Shown here: in pieces, positions 1 through 8,400 of the stretch
How the letters are laid out: each line of letters starts with the position of its first letter
Position numbering within the stretch: position 1 is the stretch's first letter
DNA from: CAZPMT01 sp964587655
GTDB taxonomy: Bacteria; Hydrogenedentota; Hydrogenedentia; Hydrogenedentales; SLHB01
DNA: 44,165 bases
NCBI GenBank assembly: GCA_964587655.1
Contig: CAZPMT010000034.1
Location: forward strand, 1-44,165
Reading direction: 5' to 3'
The notes under the pieces: generated by a model
What the model was told of the DNA's origin: nothing
What the model saw: the letters and a program-made list of their open reading frames with translations, nothing else
Database searches by the model: none
Position numbers and translations under genes: made by a program

Positions 1-25
1 CCCAAACGAGGCAACACGACATCGC

Positions 26-1387
26 TTACCGTAGGTGTGAGAAGTCCGGGCTAACAGCGTTGGAGTACTCCATAGACCCCTCATAAGTCCCTGAGATGTC
101 TAGACCGTTGCGGTTTATCGTGAACGGGAGGCAGATGTCGGTCGGGACCACCGTTCCCGGCAGAATCAGGCAGGCCGTGCCTTCAATGGTGACGGGGCCG
201 CTTCCCGTCGCCGTGACCACCGTTGTGTACCTTCCGTCAACGGCAGTGGAGCCGCTGGGGGTGCCAAGCGTCGCGCCGGTGGCGTCGAGAGTTACCTCGA
301 ATGGCGCGCCCTGTTCATCAAGATTGCCCTTGAACCGCACCCCAAACCTCAGGTCCAGCGAGTGTGGAAAACCCGCCTGCAGGTTGTCGGGCAGACTGGG
401 CGGGTCCATCACGATCTCAACGCAAAGGTTCAGCAGTACGGTCGCGCGGTCCAGTTGTTCGGCGGGGATATCGACCCCGAAGAGCGCAGCCTGTTTTTGC
501 CAGAACAAGACGTTGGCCAAGGCGCTGAAACTCTCGGAAGATCCGCACAGGGCATTGTTGCCGTCAATCGCGGCGCGGAGTTGGGGGGCGGCGGCTTGGG
601 CCGCCTGCTCGCGTTCGGTTGCGTAAAGAGGACTGGAGGCGGGCGAGTCCGGCAGTACGAGAATCATCGGCACTTCGGTTTGCCAGTACGAGTAGTCGCT
701 GACGGCGACGGCAAGTTCTGCGTCGTTGGCAGCGTTCTGAAGCTGCGGCAGGATCAGGGTGTTGAACCATTGCTTCATGATGGCATTGAGCACGTCGCGT
801 TGCGCTGGGTCGGCGGCCATCAGTTGACTTACGAAGGACATATTGCTGACGCCCGGAGGCACGAGCGCGCTCACGTTCTGCAGGGTCCCGAAGCCAATGC
901 CGGTGCCGCTAAAATGCTGCACAGCAACCGTCAGGACGCCATTCAGTAAACCGCCTGCCGCAAGCAGCAGCGTTTCGGCATCGCCTTCATAGCTGAACCC
1001 AATGGGAATCTGGCCACTGGGCGGAGTCGCGGATGTCGCGATGGTCAGCGTGGCGGATTGGGTGAATCGCAACCCCGTCGGCTGCAAGTCGACGCCTCCA
1101 GCCAAGCCTCCGGACAACGGCAGGTCGGCGATAGCACTTACGGGCGTCATCTTGATCGTCACGGGTCCGGGCATCGCATCGGCCGGAATCGTCAGCGTGT
1201 AGATCGTTCCGTTACCGGCTGTACACGTGATCTCGCCGCCCTCCGGGCCGATTTCGCCTGTGGCCGCTTTGTCGGCCTCGATCGTAAGATTCGGCTTCGT
1301 TGGGCAGCCCAGAATCAGCAGCCCGCACATGAGGACAATTGAACTGATCTGCAAGTACGACTTTCTGTGCAGTGGAGTTGTGTGCAT
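26..1387 (-). CDS. Secreted lipoprotein with N-terminal ZU5-like beta domain
   Basis: Predicted lipoprotein of 453 residues, function unknown. The N-terminus has basic residues, a hydrophobic stretch and a lipobox-like LILGC, so Cys28 would be lipidated and the protein membrane-anchored. Residues about 40-165 (GEIGPEGGEITCTAGNGT, then LTIPADAMPGPVTIKMTPV) resemble the ZU5/autoproteolytic-type beta-sandwich often found at the start of bacterial surface proteins. The middle is helical and unassigned. Residues about 340-430 look like another beta-sandwich. The ATG at 1387 is preceded by a strong Shine-Dalgarno (AAGGAGGAG, about 6 nt away). The stop is at 26-28, so the gene is complete. It lies downstream of another surface-protein gene in the same orientation, with a 307-bp spacer carrying a conserved leader motif. 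The lipoprotein call is firm; the domain label is moderate. Confidence 0.8.
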   Translation of the reverse strand: MHTTPLHRKSYLQISSIVLMCGLLILGCPTKPNLTIEADKAATGEIGPEGGEITCTAGNGTIYTLTIPADAMPGPVTIKMTPVSAIADLPLSGGLAGGVDLQPTGLRFTQSATLTIATSATPPSGQIPIGFSYEGDAETLLLAAGGLLNGVLTVAVQHFSGTGIGFGTLQNVSALVPPGVSNMSFVSQLMAADPAQRDVLNAIMKQWFNTLILPQLQNAANDAELAVAVSDYSYWQTEVPMILVLPDSPASSPLYATEREQAAQAAAPQLRAAIDGNNALCGSSESFSALANVLFWQKQAALFGVDIPAEQLDRATVLLNLCVEIVMDPPSLPDNLQAGFPHSLDLRFGVRFKGNLDEQGAPFEVTLDATGATLGTPSGSTAVDGRYTTVVTATGSGPVTIEGTACLILPGTVVPTDICLPFTINRNGLDISGTYEGSMEYSNAVSPDFSHLR

Positions 1388-1430
1388 CGCTTCTCCTCCT
1401 TCTCTCCTCGCTCAGCGGGAATCGGACAAT

Positions 1431-1520
1431 CGCCGGTTTTTCCTAGCAACTACCGTCAGGTTTAGCCACTGGTTCAATTCCGCGTTTTCTGAGGCATAAG
1501 CGGTCTATCAATCCGATGAG
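1431..1520 (-). promoter_or_regulatory. Conserved leader motif, copy 1 (upstream of the lipoprotein gene)
   Basis: This stretch lies 44-133 bp upstream of the lipoprotein start. A 19-base core (1480-1498, plus-strand CCGCGTTTTCTGAGGCATA) is identical to 4932-4950, upstream of the next surface-protein gene, and flanking bases are partly conserved (gttcaatt/gtttcaag before, ctatca after). A third, more diverged relative lies at 5341-5425. It could be a protein-binding site, a structured mRNA leader or a duplicated promoter region. No known riboswitch was recognised. The rest of the 307-bp spacer 1388-1694 shows nothing else apart from the Shine-Dalgarno at its left end. Confidence 0.45.
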
Positions 1521-1694
1521 TTGTTTTGGGGGCGTGAGAGGATTTCTCCGGCGTGAACCTTCCCGAACCTCCTTGTCATCACACATCGGGCAAGCCTTCT
1601 ATTCCATCACTTCTCCGTTCTTACTGAACTTCCCAAAGTTGGACCTCGCAAACGTAGCGGACTCCGATAGGGCAAATGGCAACCGTCAACTTGG

Positions 1695-4600
1695 TTAATC
1701 CTTCACCCGTGAGAAAAGCGAACGGCGCGGCATCCAGCGCAGGACAAGGCAGAGGCAGGCAAACACCAGGCCGTCCGGCGTCAGCCCGGCTACAGTGGCT
1801 CGATAGAACAACTTGTATGCGCTGGCCACCACGAACGGGCTTCGGGCGCTTTCACCACAATCATTAGTTGCTGTGACATGGTATTCTACTTCGGTTCCTG
1901 ATACGTGTAAGACCTCGTAGCATCCGCCCGAACAATGCGGGTTTATGCACCCGACGGCGTCGGCGAACCACGCGCAGCCGCTCGACGGCGTCTCCGCGTC
2001 GTGTCCTGGCGGAGCATTCACGTCGTCGAACCAGGCGGTGGCCGACGTCCCGATGAGGACGAAGGCATCCTGTGAATCTGCCCGCCGGCGGTAGATCCGG
2101 TATGAGGACGCCCCCTCCGAGGCGGCCCAAGCGAGGTGAATCAATCCGCTCGTACTTGAGTCCGGCTCGGCGGACAAGTTCTGAGGTGCGGAGGGCGCGT
2201 TTTCGCAGTCTACCCCCGTCACCGTGATGGCCACGGTAGCGACGTTGCTGTCCTCTTTGCCGTCGTTGGCCCTGAACGTGAAACTGTCCGCGCCCACAAA
2301 ATCGGTCGCGGGCGTATAGGATACATTTGGCGTCGCGCCGCCCAGAGAGCCATGCTCGGGTTGTCCGACGATGCTGAACGTTAGGGCGTCATTGTCCGCG
2401 TCCGTTGCAGCCAGCGTGATGTGCGCCACGATATTCTTGATCGTGCTTCTGGTTTGGTTCTGGGCCACAGGCGCGTGGTTGGAAGGAGCGGCCTGGGTCA
2501 CGGTCACCGCTTTCGGACTGCCGTCAGCGCCCGCCGCAGTCACCGTGATGGTCCCGACGCGCTGCGTGGCGGTTGCGTTGGCGTCGAAATGCACGCTGAT
2601 GGTTCCCGAATCGCCGCCGTCTCCGCCGTTCGTGATGTGCAGGAAGTCGCCGCCCGCCGTTACGGCCGCNNNNNNNNNNNNNNNNNNNNNNNNNNNNNNN
2701 NNNNNNNNNNNNNNNNNNNNNNNNNNNNNNNNNNNNNNNNNNNNNNNNNNNNNNNNNNNNNNNNNNNNNCGTGTAGGTCATGGCGCCGCCGCCCGTGTTC
2801 GATACCGCGAACGACGTGTCGCCCACCCCCGCGCCCACTACACGGTTATCGGGCGTCACGGACAGCACGGGTGTCGTGCTCGGGGCCTGGGTCACGGTCA
2901 CCGACTTCGGGCTGCCGTCAGCGCCCGACGCGGTCACCGTGATCGTTCCGACGCGTTGCGCGAGCGTGCTGTTGGCGTCGACGTGAACGCCGATGGTTCC
3001 CGAATTGCCGCCGTCACCACCGCTCGTGATGTGCAGGAAGTCACCGCCCGCCGTTACGGCCGCCGTGTAGGTCATGGCGCCGCCGCCCGTGTTCGATACC
3101 GCGAACGACGTGTCGCCCGCCCCCGCGCCCACTACACGGTTATCGGGCGTCACGGACAGCACGGGTGTCGTGCGCGGGGCCTGGGTCACGGTCACCGACT
3201 TCGGGCTGCCGTCAGCGCCCGCCGCGGTCACCGTGATGGTCCCGACGCGCTGCGTGGCGGTTGCGTTGGCGTCGAAATGTACGCTGATGATTCCCGAATT
3301 GCCGCCATCTCCACCGCTCGTGATGTGCAGGAAGTCGCCGCCCGCCGTCACGACCGCCGTGTAGGTCATGGCGCCGCCGCCCGTGTTCGCGACGTCGAAC
3401 GACGTGTCGCCCGCCTCCGTGTCCACCGCACGGTTATCCGGTGTTACAGAAAGGACCGGCGCAGGATTCCCTCCCTGGGTAATGGCCACCTGCTTGGGGC
3501 TACCCACCGCGCCGGGCATTGTTACTGTGATCGTCGCGAACCGCTCCGTGGTGAGTGGGTTGGAGTCCGCTTGCGTCGAAACTGTTCCGGAGTTTACGCC
3601 GGTCGCGCCACTTGTAATGTGCAGGAAATCAGCGCCCGTTGTCACTTCCGCCGTGTAGCTCAACGAACCCCCGCCGGTGTTGTTTACGCTAAACGAGTTG
3701 GACCCGCCGCCAGAGCCTACGGAGAAGCTGTTCGTGTCTACCGAAAGCGTCGCCGGCCCTAACGTCGCCTGGGTTACCGTCACTTGTGCGGGACTGCCCG
3801 CCGCGCCGGGCATCGTCACCGTAATCGTCCCCACGCGTTCCGTGGTCAACGGGTTGGCATCCACCGTCAACGAGACCGTACCCGAATTGACGCCGCTGCC
3901 TCCGCTCGTAATGTGCACAAAGTCGTCTGCCGTCTCCGCCGTGTAGTCCAGCGTTCCCCCGCCTGTGTTGCTCACTCCGATACTCAGGCCCGCGCTCCCA
4001 TGGCCTAATGTAAAACTGGGCGGCGTCACCGAAAGCGTCGACGGTCCCAACGTTCCCTGGGTTACCGTCACTTGTGCGGGACTGCCCGCCGCGCCGGGCA
4101 TCGTCACCGTAATCGTCCCCACGCGTTCCGTGGTCAACGGGTTGGCATCCACCGTCAACCAGACCCTGCCCGAATTGACGCCGCTGCCTCCGCTCGTGAT
4201 GTGTAGAAAATCATCTGCCGTTTCCGCCGTGTAGTCCAGCGTTCCCCCACCTGTGTTGCTTACAAGGAACGACAGACTCCCCAGGCCGTCGTAACCCCAG
4301 TCCCAATTGGCCGGCGTCACCGAAAGCGTCGACGGTCCCAACGTTCCCTGGGTCACCGTCACCTGTGCGGGACTCCCCGGAGCGCCCTCCATCGTCACCG
4401 TGATCGTTCCTATTCGCTCGGCTGTGGTAAAGTTGGCATCGACGACCCCTCCGATGGTGCCGGAGTCGCCGCCAGTGGCCCCGTCTGTAATGTGCAAGAA
4501 ATCGGCTCCGCCGGTAACCGAGGCGGTATAGCTCAGCCCGCCGGCGCCCGTATTGCGTACACTGAAATTCACGCTATAGGGCCCGGGGCCTAATGCCATA

Positions 4601-4716
4601 TTGGGTGGCGTCACCGAAAGTGCGCCGTGAGCCGCGCTGGCGACTCCCACCGCCAACAATCCCGCAAGGATGAGACGCAGCGGGGCTGACCGAATGTCGG
4701 ACATCTTGATGTACAT
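1695..4716 (-). CDS. BACON-repeat surface protein with cadherin-like and Fn3 domains (interrupted by assembly gap)
   Basis: Secreted or anchored repeat protein, probably for adhesion or carbohydrate binding. From ATG 4716 (Shine-Dalgarno GGGAGGGTG upstream) it has a signal peptide (LRLILAGLLAVGVASAAHG) and then at least seven BACON-like repeats of about 98 residues. Each has the pattern LSVTP, NTGGG-L-YTA, DFLHITSGG, R-GTITVT, GSP-VTVTQ. Next come a cadherin/Big_9-like domain (PVAQNQTRS to VAITVTG), an Fn3-like domain (APSAPQNLSAEP to YHVTATNDCGES) and a C-terminal hydrophobic segment followed by MPRRSLFSRVKD, which looks like a membrane or sorting anchor. The run of 100 N at 2670-2769 falls inside repeat 7. 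The frame changes across the Ns as written, but the flanks join in frame if the gap is zero or a whole number of repeats. An upstream ATG (4830) is less likely because the signal peptide and ribosome site support 4716. Confidence 0.85.
2480..3453 (-). repeat. Near-identical 294-bp tandem repeats within the BACON gene
   Basis: Repeats 5, 6 and 7 of the BACON protein are almost identical at DNA level. The same string (cgtgtaggtcatggcgccgc) begins at 2770, 3064 and 3358, exactly 294 bp apart, which equals 98 codons. The more N-terminal repeats 1-4 are diverged. Recent unequal recombination or slippage is the simplest explanation for the homogeneity, and it explains why the assembly broke here. 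Confidence 0.9.
2670..2769. other. Assembly gap (100 N)
   Basis: Exactly 100 N, the conventional placeholder for a gap of unknown size. The bases to the left (tacggccgc) and right (cgtgtaggtc) are contiguous in the neighbouring intact repeat copy (around 3055-3073), so the true gap is probably zero or a multiple of 294 bp. Confidence 0.98.
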
Positions 4717-4869
4717 AAGAATCACCCTCCCAAGGATTTGCCTTCTATCTCGACTCGCTCTCCCGACAATGTGAGTTCTTGATTGAAATTCTGTATCAGT
4801 CGTGTGCGTGCGCTTCCGCGACCACTCCATGCGGCATGCACTCTATCCCGGTATCCGCCGCGAGGCGCT

Positions 4870-4990
4870 TTGCGCGTGGCCAATCTTTCCCTAACCCGGC
4901 ATAGCCGGAACCAAGAGTTTATCGTTTCAAGCCGCGTTTTCTGAGGCATAGCAAATCTATCATCCGGCAAAAGTTTTTGAGGAGGGGCGT
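4870..4990 (-). promoter_or_regulatory. Conserved leader motif, copy 2 (upstream of the BACON gene)
   Basis: Shares the 19-base core (4932-4950) with copy 1 and lies about 155-275 bp upstream of the BACON protein start. Downstream in the gene direction is a short CCGGC/GCCGG palindrome (4896-4908, plus strand cccggcatagccgg). The rest of the 776-bp spacer 4717-5492 holds a tRNA-like remnant, leader copy 3 and a hairpin. No protein gene was seen in it. Confidence 0.45.
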
Positions 4991-5231
4991 GACATAAATC
5001 GCCTGTCATGCCCGGCCTTTACTTATCGTCTGATGAGCCCGCCATCGGCGGATAGGGGCATCCCCTGCCCAGTCTTTCGGCGCCTCGAAAAGCGCTTCTC
5101 AGTGCAATGGGTCTCCCTCGCCCGGATTACCAGCCTCCGTTTCGGAACGCGCTGGTATTGTACCATTAGCCCATCGTATTTGCAAGGCTTTTTTTGGTAC
5201 AGCAATTACGCGAGTTGCTCCCGAAGAGGTT

Positions 5232-5290
5232 TGTAGCGGGGGCGGATTCGAACCTTCGACCTTTGGGGATGACAGGGCATAACACGGGAC
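5232..5290 (-). pseudogene. Degenerate 3' part of a tRNA, initiator-Met-like (remnant)
   Basis: On the minus strand the sequence contains CCAAAGGTCGAAGGTTCGAA followed by TCCGCCCCCGCTACA. This resembles the variable loop, T-arm and 3' acceptor of an initiator-type tRNA (typical end GGTCGCAGGTTCGAATCC ... CCCCCGCTACCA). The T-stem no longer pairs fully, the CCA is altered to CAA, and no complementary 5' acceptor (AGCGGGG or GCGGGGG) is present in the preceding 100 bases. It is therefore a fragment, possibly a recombination or integration scar, and not a working tRNA. Confidence 0.4.
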
Positions 5291-5340
5291 ATCCGTGATA
5301 GGTAGTCGTTAAGACTTGTCCCGGCCCAGTGGGGATTGGA

Positions 5341-5425
5341 AGATCGCCGAATATCTCAAGCGACAGCGTTGGTCTTGGTCACTCGTTCGATTGTGCGTTC
5401 TTGAGGCAGCATAGCAGCAACCGGC
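5341..5425 (-). repeat. Leader motif, diverged copy 3
   Basis: Aligns with copy 1 over about 75 bases: gatcgccg, cact-gttc-att, gcgtt and tgaggca appear in the same order in both, with small gaps. It stands about 625 bp from the nearest downstream start, so it may be the leftover leader of a lost gene. Similarity was judged by eye only. Confidence 0.3.
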
Positions 5426-5438
5426 GCATGAATGGCAC

Positions 5439-5470
5439 GGCCCCGCCGAGGTTTAGACCTCGGCGGGGCC
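5439..5470. terminator. Strong hairpin downstream of the giant gene
   Basis: Perfect 14-bp stem (GGCCCCGCCGAGGT paired with its complement) with a 4-base loop, 22 bp beyond the stop codon of the giant gene. A T-rich tail (tgtttcttt) follows it on the plus strand only. On the minus strand there is no U-tract, so termination of the giant mRNA by this hairpin is plausible but not textbook. Confidence 0.6.
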
Positions 5471-5492
5471 TGTTTCTTTGCTCGATGATCGA

Positions 5493-8400
5493 CTATCTTT
5501 GCCCGAAACGCCTTGAGGCGCGCGCGCCCGTCACGAGTAACGCGCCCGCGGCCAGCATCATCAGGAACGCGTCACCTGAGAACCCGGCGCCGGAAGCGGC
5601 GTAGATTGGGCTGCCGTAGCAGCCGCCGGTCTTGCCGTTCTGTGTAACGGTCACGTCGATGGGTCCGCCGTCGGCGTTGCTCGACGTAATCCGAATCGAG
5701 CCCGTCCGCGGACTTGCGGAGGGATTGGCGGCGGAGGCCGTTACTATGGTTCCGTCGGAGGTCCCCTGACTGCCGACGGTGATCGTGAGCCAGTCGTTCC
5801 CGGAAGTGACTTCCGCGACCCAATACATCGTGCCGCCGCTCGGATTGAAGACGTCGAACGAGGTGCTGGTGCTGTTCGATTCGACGGTCTGATTATCCGG
5901 CGAAACAGTCAGATGCGGCTTCACCGGCGCGGACGCCTGTGTGATGAACACGTCCATGAAACCGACGTCCGGGGTTACGCCGCGCACACGCAGGACCGCA
6001 GTCCTCGGCGCATTGATCACGTTCTTCGTGTAGGCCAACTCGACCGTGCCGTCGTTCGTGCCGCTGCCGCCGGATGTCACGCTTGCCCATGCGTCGCCTT
6101 CACGAATGTAGGCCGTCCACTTGAGTGTTCCCCCGCCTGAGTTCTGGACGTAAACCCTGACCGTGCCGTTCGTGGAATCGATCGGCACTTGCACCGGCGT
6201 GACCGACAACTGCGGCGTTGGCGAAATGCCCTTGCCCTGTTGCGTCACCGTGACCGTCGCCGGGCTGTTCTGCGCGTCCGCGGCCTCGACGCTGATGGTC
6301 GCGATCCGCGAGCCGGACAAGAAGTTCTCCGTGTACGACAGCAGCAACTCGCCGTCGCCGGTGAATTCGGCGGTCGGCGAAACGCTCAGCCAGTCGCCGC
6401 CGGTCAACACGGACGCTTTCCACTTGAGCGCGCCGTTCCCCGCGTTGGTGACGGAGATCGGATAGCCGCTGCCGGCCCACGAGCCGAGCTGGACGGCCGT
6501 CGGGTTGACGCTCAGAACGGGCAGATACGCGCTGATCAATTGCGACCGGATCTTCTTACTCGTGCCGCCGAGACCTGACGCCGTCAACGTAACCGTGTAA
6601 ATGCCCGAGTGGGTGTAGGTGTAGATCGGATCGCGGAGGGCGCTGTCCGGGTTGCCATCGCTGTCGAAGTCCCAACTGAACTTGTCGACGTCGCCGGTGG
6701 ACAGGTTCGTGAACTGGACGGTAAGCGGCGCGCGACCGCTGGCGGGCGTAGCGGAGAAGTCGGCCACCGAAAGCGCATACACCTTGATGTACTGCTCCTT
6801 CGCCACGGCACTCGTTCCGCCGGGACCGGAGACCGTCAGGCATACGTTATAGATGCCCGGGTCCCGATACGTGAAGGACGGGCTGGTTGCGGCGCTGTCC
6901 TGGTTGCCTTCGCAGTCGAAGTCCCAACTCGACCGGTTGTAATCACCAGTCGACGTGTTCGTGAACTTCACCGTCAAGGGAGCGACGCCGCTGCGTACGT
7001 CGGACGTGAACGCCGCCGTGACGGTGTTCGCCACCGTGACAAGTTCGGTCTTGACTTCTTCATCCGCGCCGCCTTTGCCGGTGATACTCAAGGAAACCGT
7101 GAAGCTGCCCTTCTTGGTGTAAGTGTGGGAAATCGTTTTGACGGGCGGTTTTTTCACGACCGGGGCACTGCCGTCACCGAAACTCCAGGTCGCTGTATCG
7201 TACTCGCCCGTGGACAGGTCAGTGAACGTCACGTTCAGCGGAAACACGCCCTGGGCCGGCGTCGCCGAGAACTGGGCGTTGACCGGCGTGTACGCCTTGA
7301 TGACGGCGGTTTTCGCGTGCTCGACGCCATCCTTGTCCAAGATGGTCAATGTGACGGTAAAGGCGCCCGCCTTCTCGAAGGTGTGCGACACGGTCTTCGT
7401 CGGGGGAATTGTCTCGACGACGCTTGTATCGTCGCCGAAGTCCCACTTCGCCTTGTCGTAGTCGCCGGTCGATCCGTCGGTAAACGTCACGTCCAGCGGG
7501 AACGGGCCCTCCGCTGGCGTGGCGGACAGGTTTGCGTCCACCGGCGCGTAGGCCGAGATGTACTGAGGCTGGGTCAGCTTGTTCGTGCCTCCGTCGCCCT
7601 CGAGCGTCAACGAGACCGTGTAGACGCCCCTCGTGGTGTACATGTGCGTGGGATCCGGGGCGCCGCGGTTCAGCCGCACCACGGAGCCATCGCCGAAGTC
7701 CCATGTCTGCGTGCTGTAATCGCCGGTCGATTCATTCTTGAACTGGACCTCGAACGGCACGACGCCCTTGCGTTTGTCGGCGGAGAATCCCGCCTGCGCC
7801 CGCGCGAACACAGTGATGAAGTCGGGCTTTGTCAAGGACGCCGGCGTGGGCGCGCCGTTGCCCGTCAATGTGATCTTCACACTGAAAACGCCCTTCGCCC
7901 TGTACGTGTGGCTTATTTCAGCCCTAGGCGCCGCGGCCTGCGAGGCGCTGCCGTCGCCGAAGTCCCACGTCACAGTGTCGTAATCGCCGGTGGACTGGTC
8001 GGTGAACTTCACGACGAGGTCCGCGATGCCGCTGGTCTTGTCGGACTTGAAGGCGGGCCCCGCCGCACGGTACGCCGTAATGTAATCAGTCTCTCTTCGC
8101 GACACCGGCCTTGGCGCGCCTTTGCCCGACAGCGTCAGCACTACGGTGAACTTGCCGTCGGTCGTATACTCGTGCGCGATCACTGCGCCCGGCGGGGCCG
8201 TTTCGGGGGGCGTACCGTCGCCAAAGTCCCAGACGGCAGTATTGTAGTCGCCCGTCGACTCATCCGTGAATGTCACGATGAACGGAGCCACTCCCGACGT
8301 CTTGTCCACTGAGAAGGCGACGTGCGCGGCCTCGTACACTTCGATTTTCTGGCAGTGCTGGTCCGGACCGCCGTTGCCGGACAGTGACAGGCATGCGTTG

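Noticed and set aside
1431..4990. Cyclic di-GMP (GEMM) riboswitch in the leaders
   Set aside because: Some GCC/GGGTTA-like pieces were suggestive, but the conserved GEMM core and tetraloop receptor arrangement could not be aligned. A covariance-model search would decide.
5232..5330. A complete tRNA gene
   Set aside because: Only the 3' part is recognisable; no 5' acceptor complement or D-arm could be found and the T-stem is broken.
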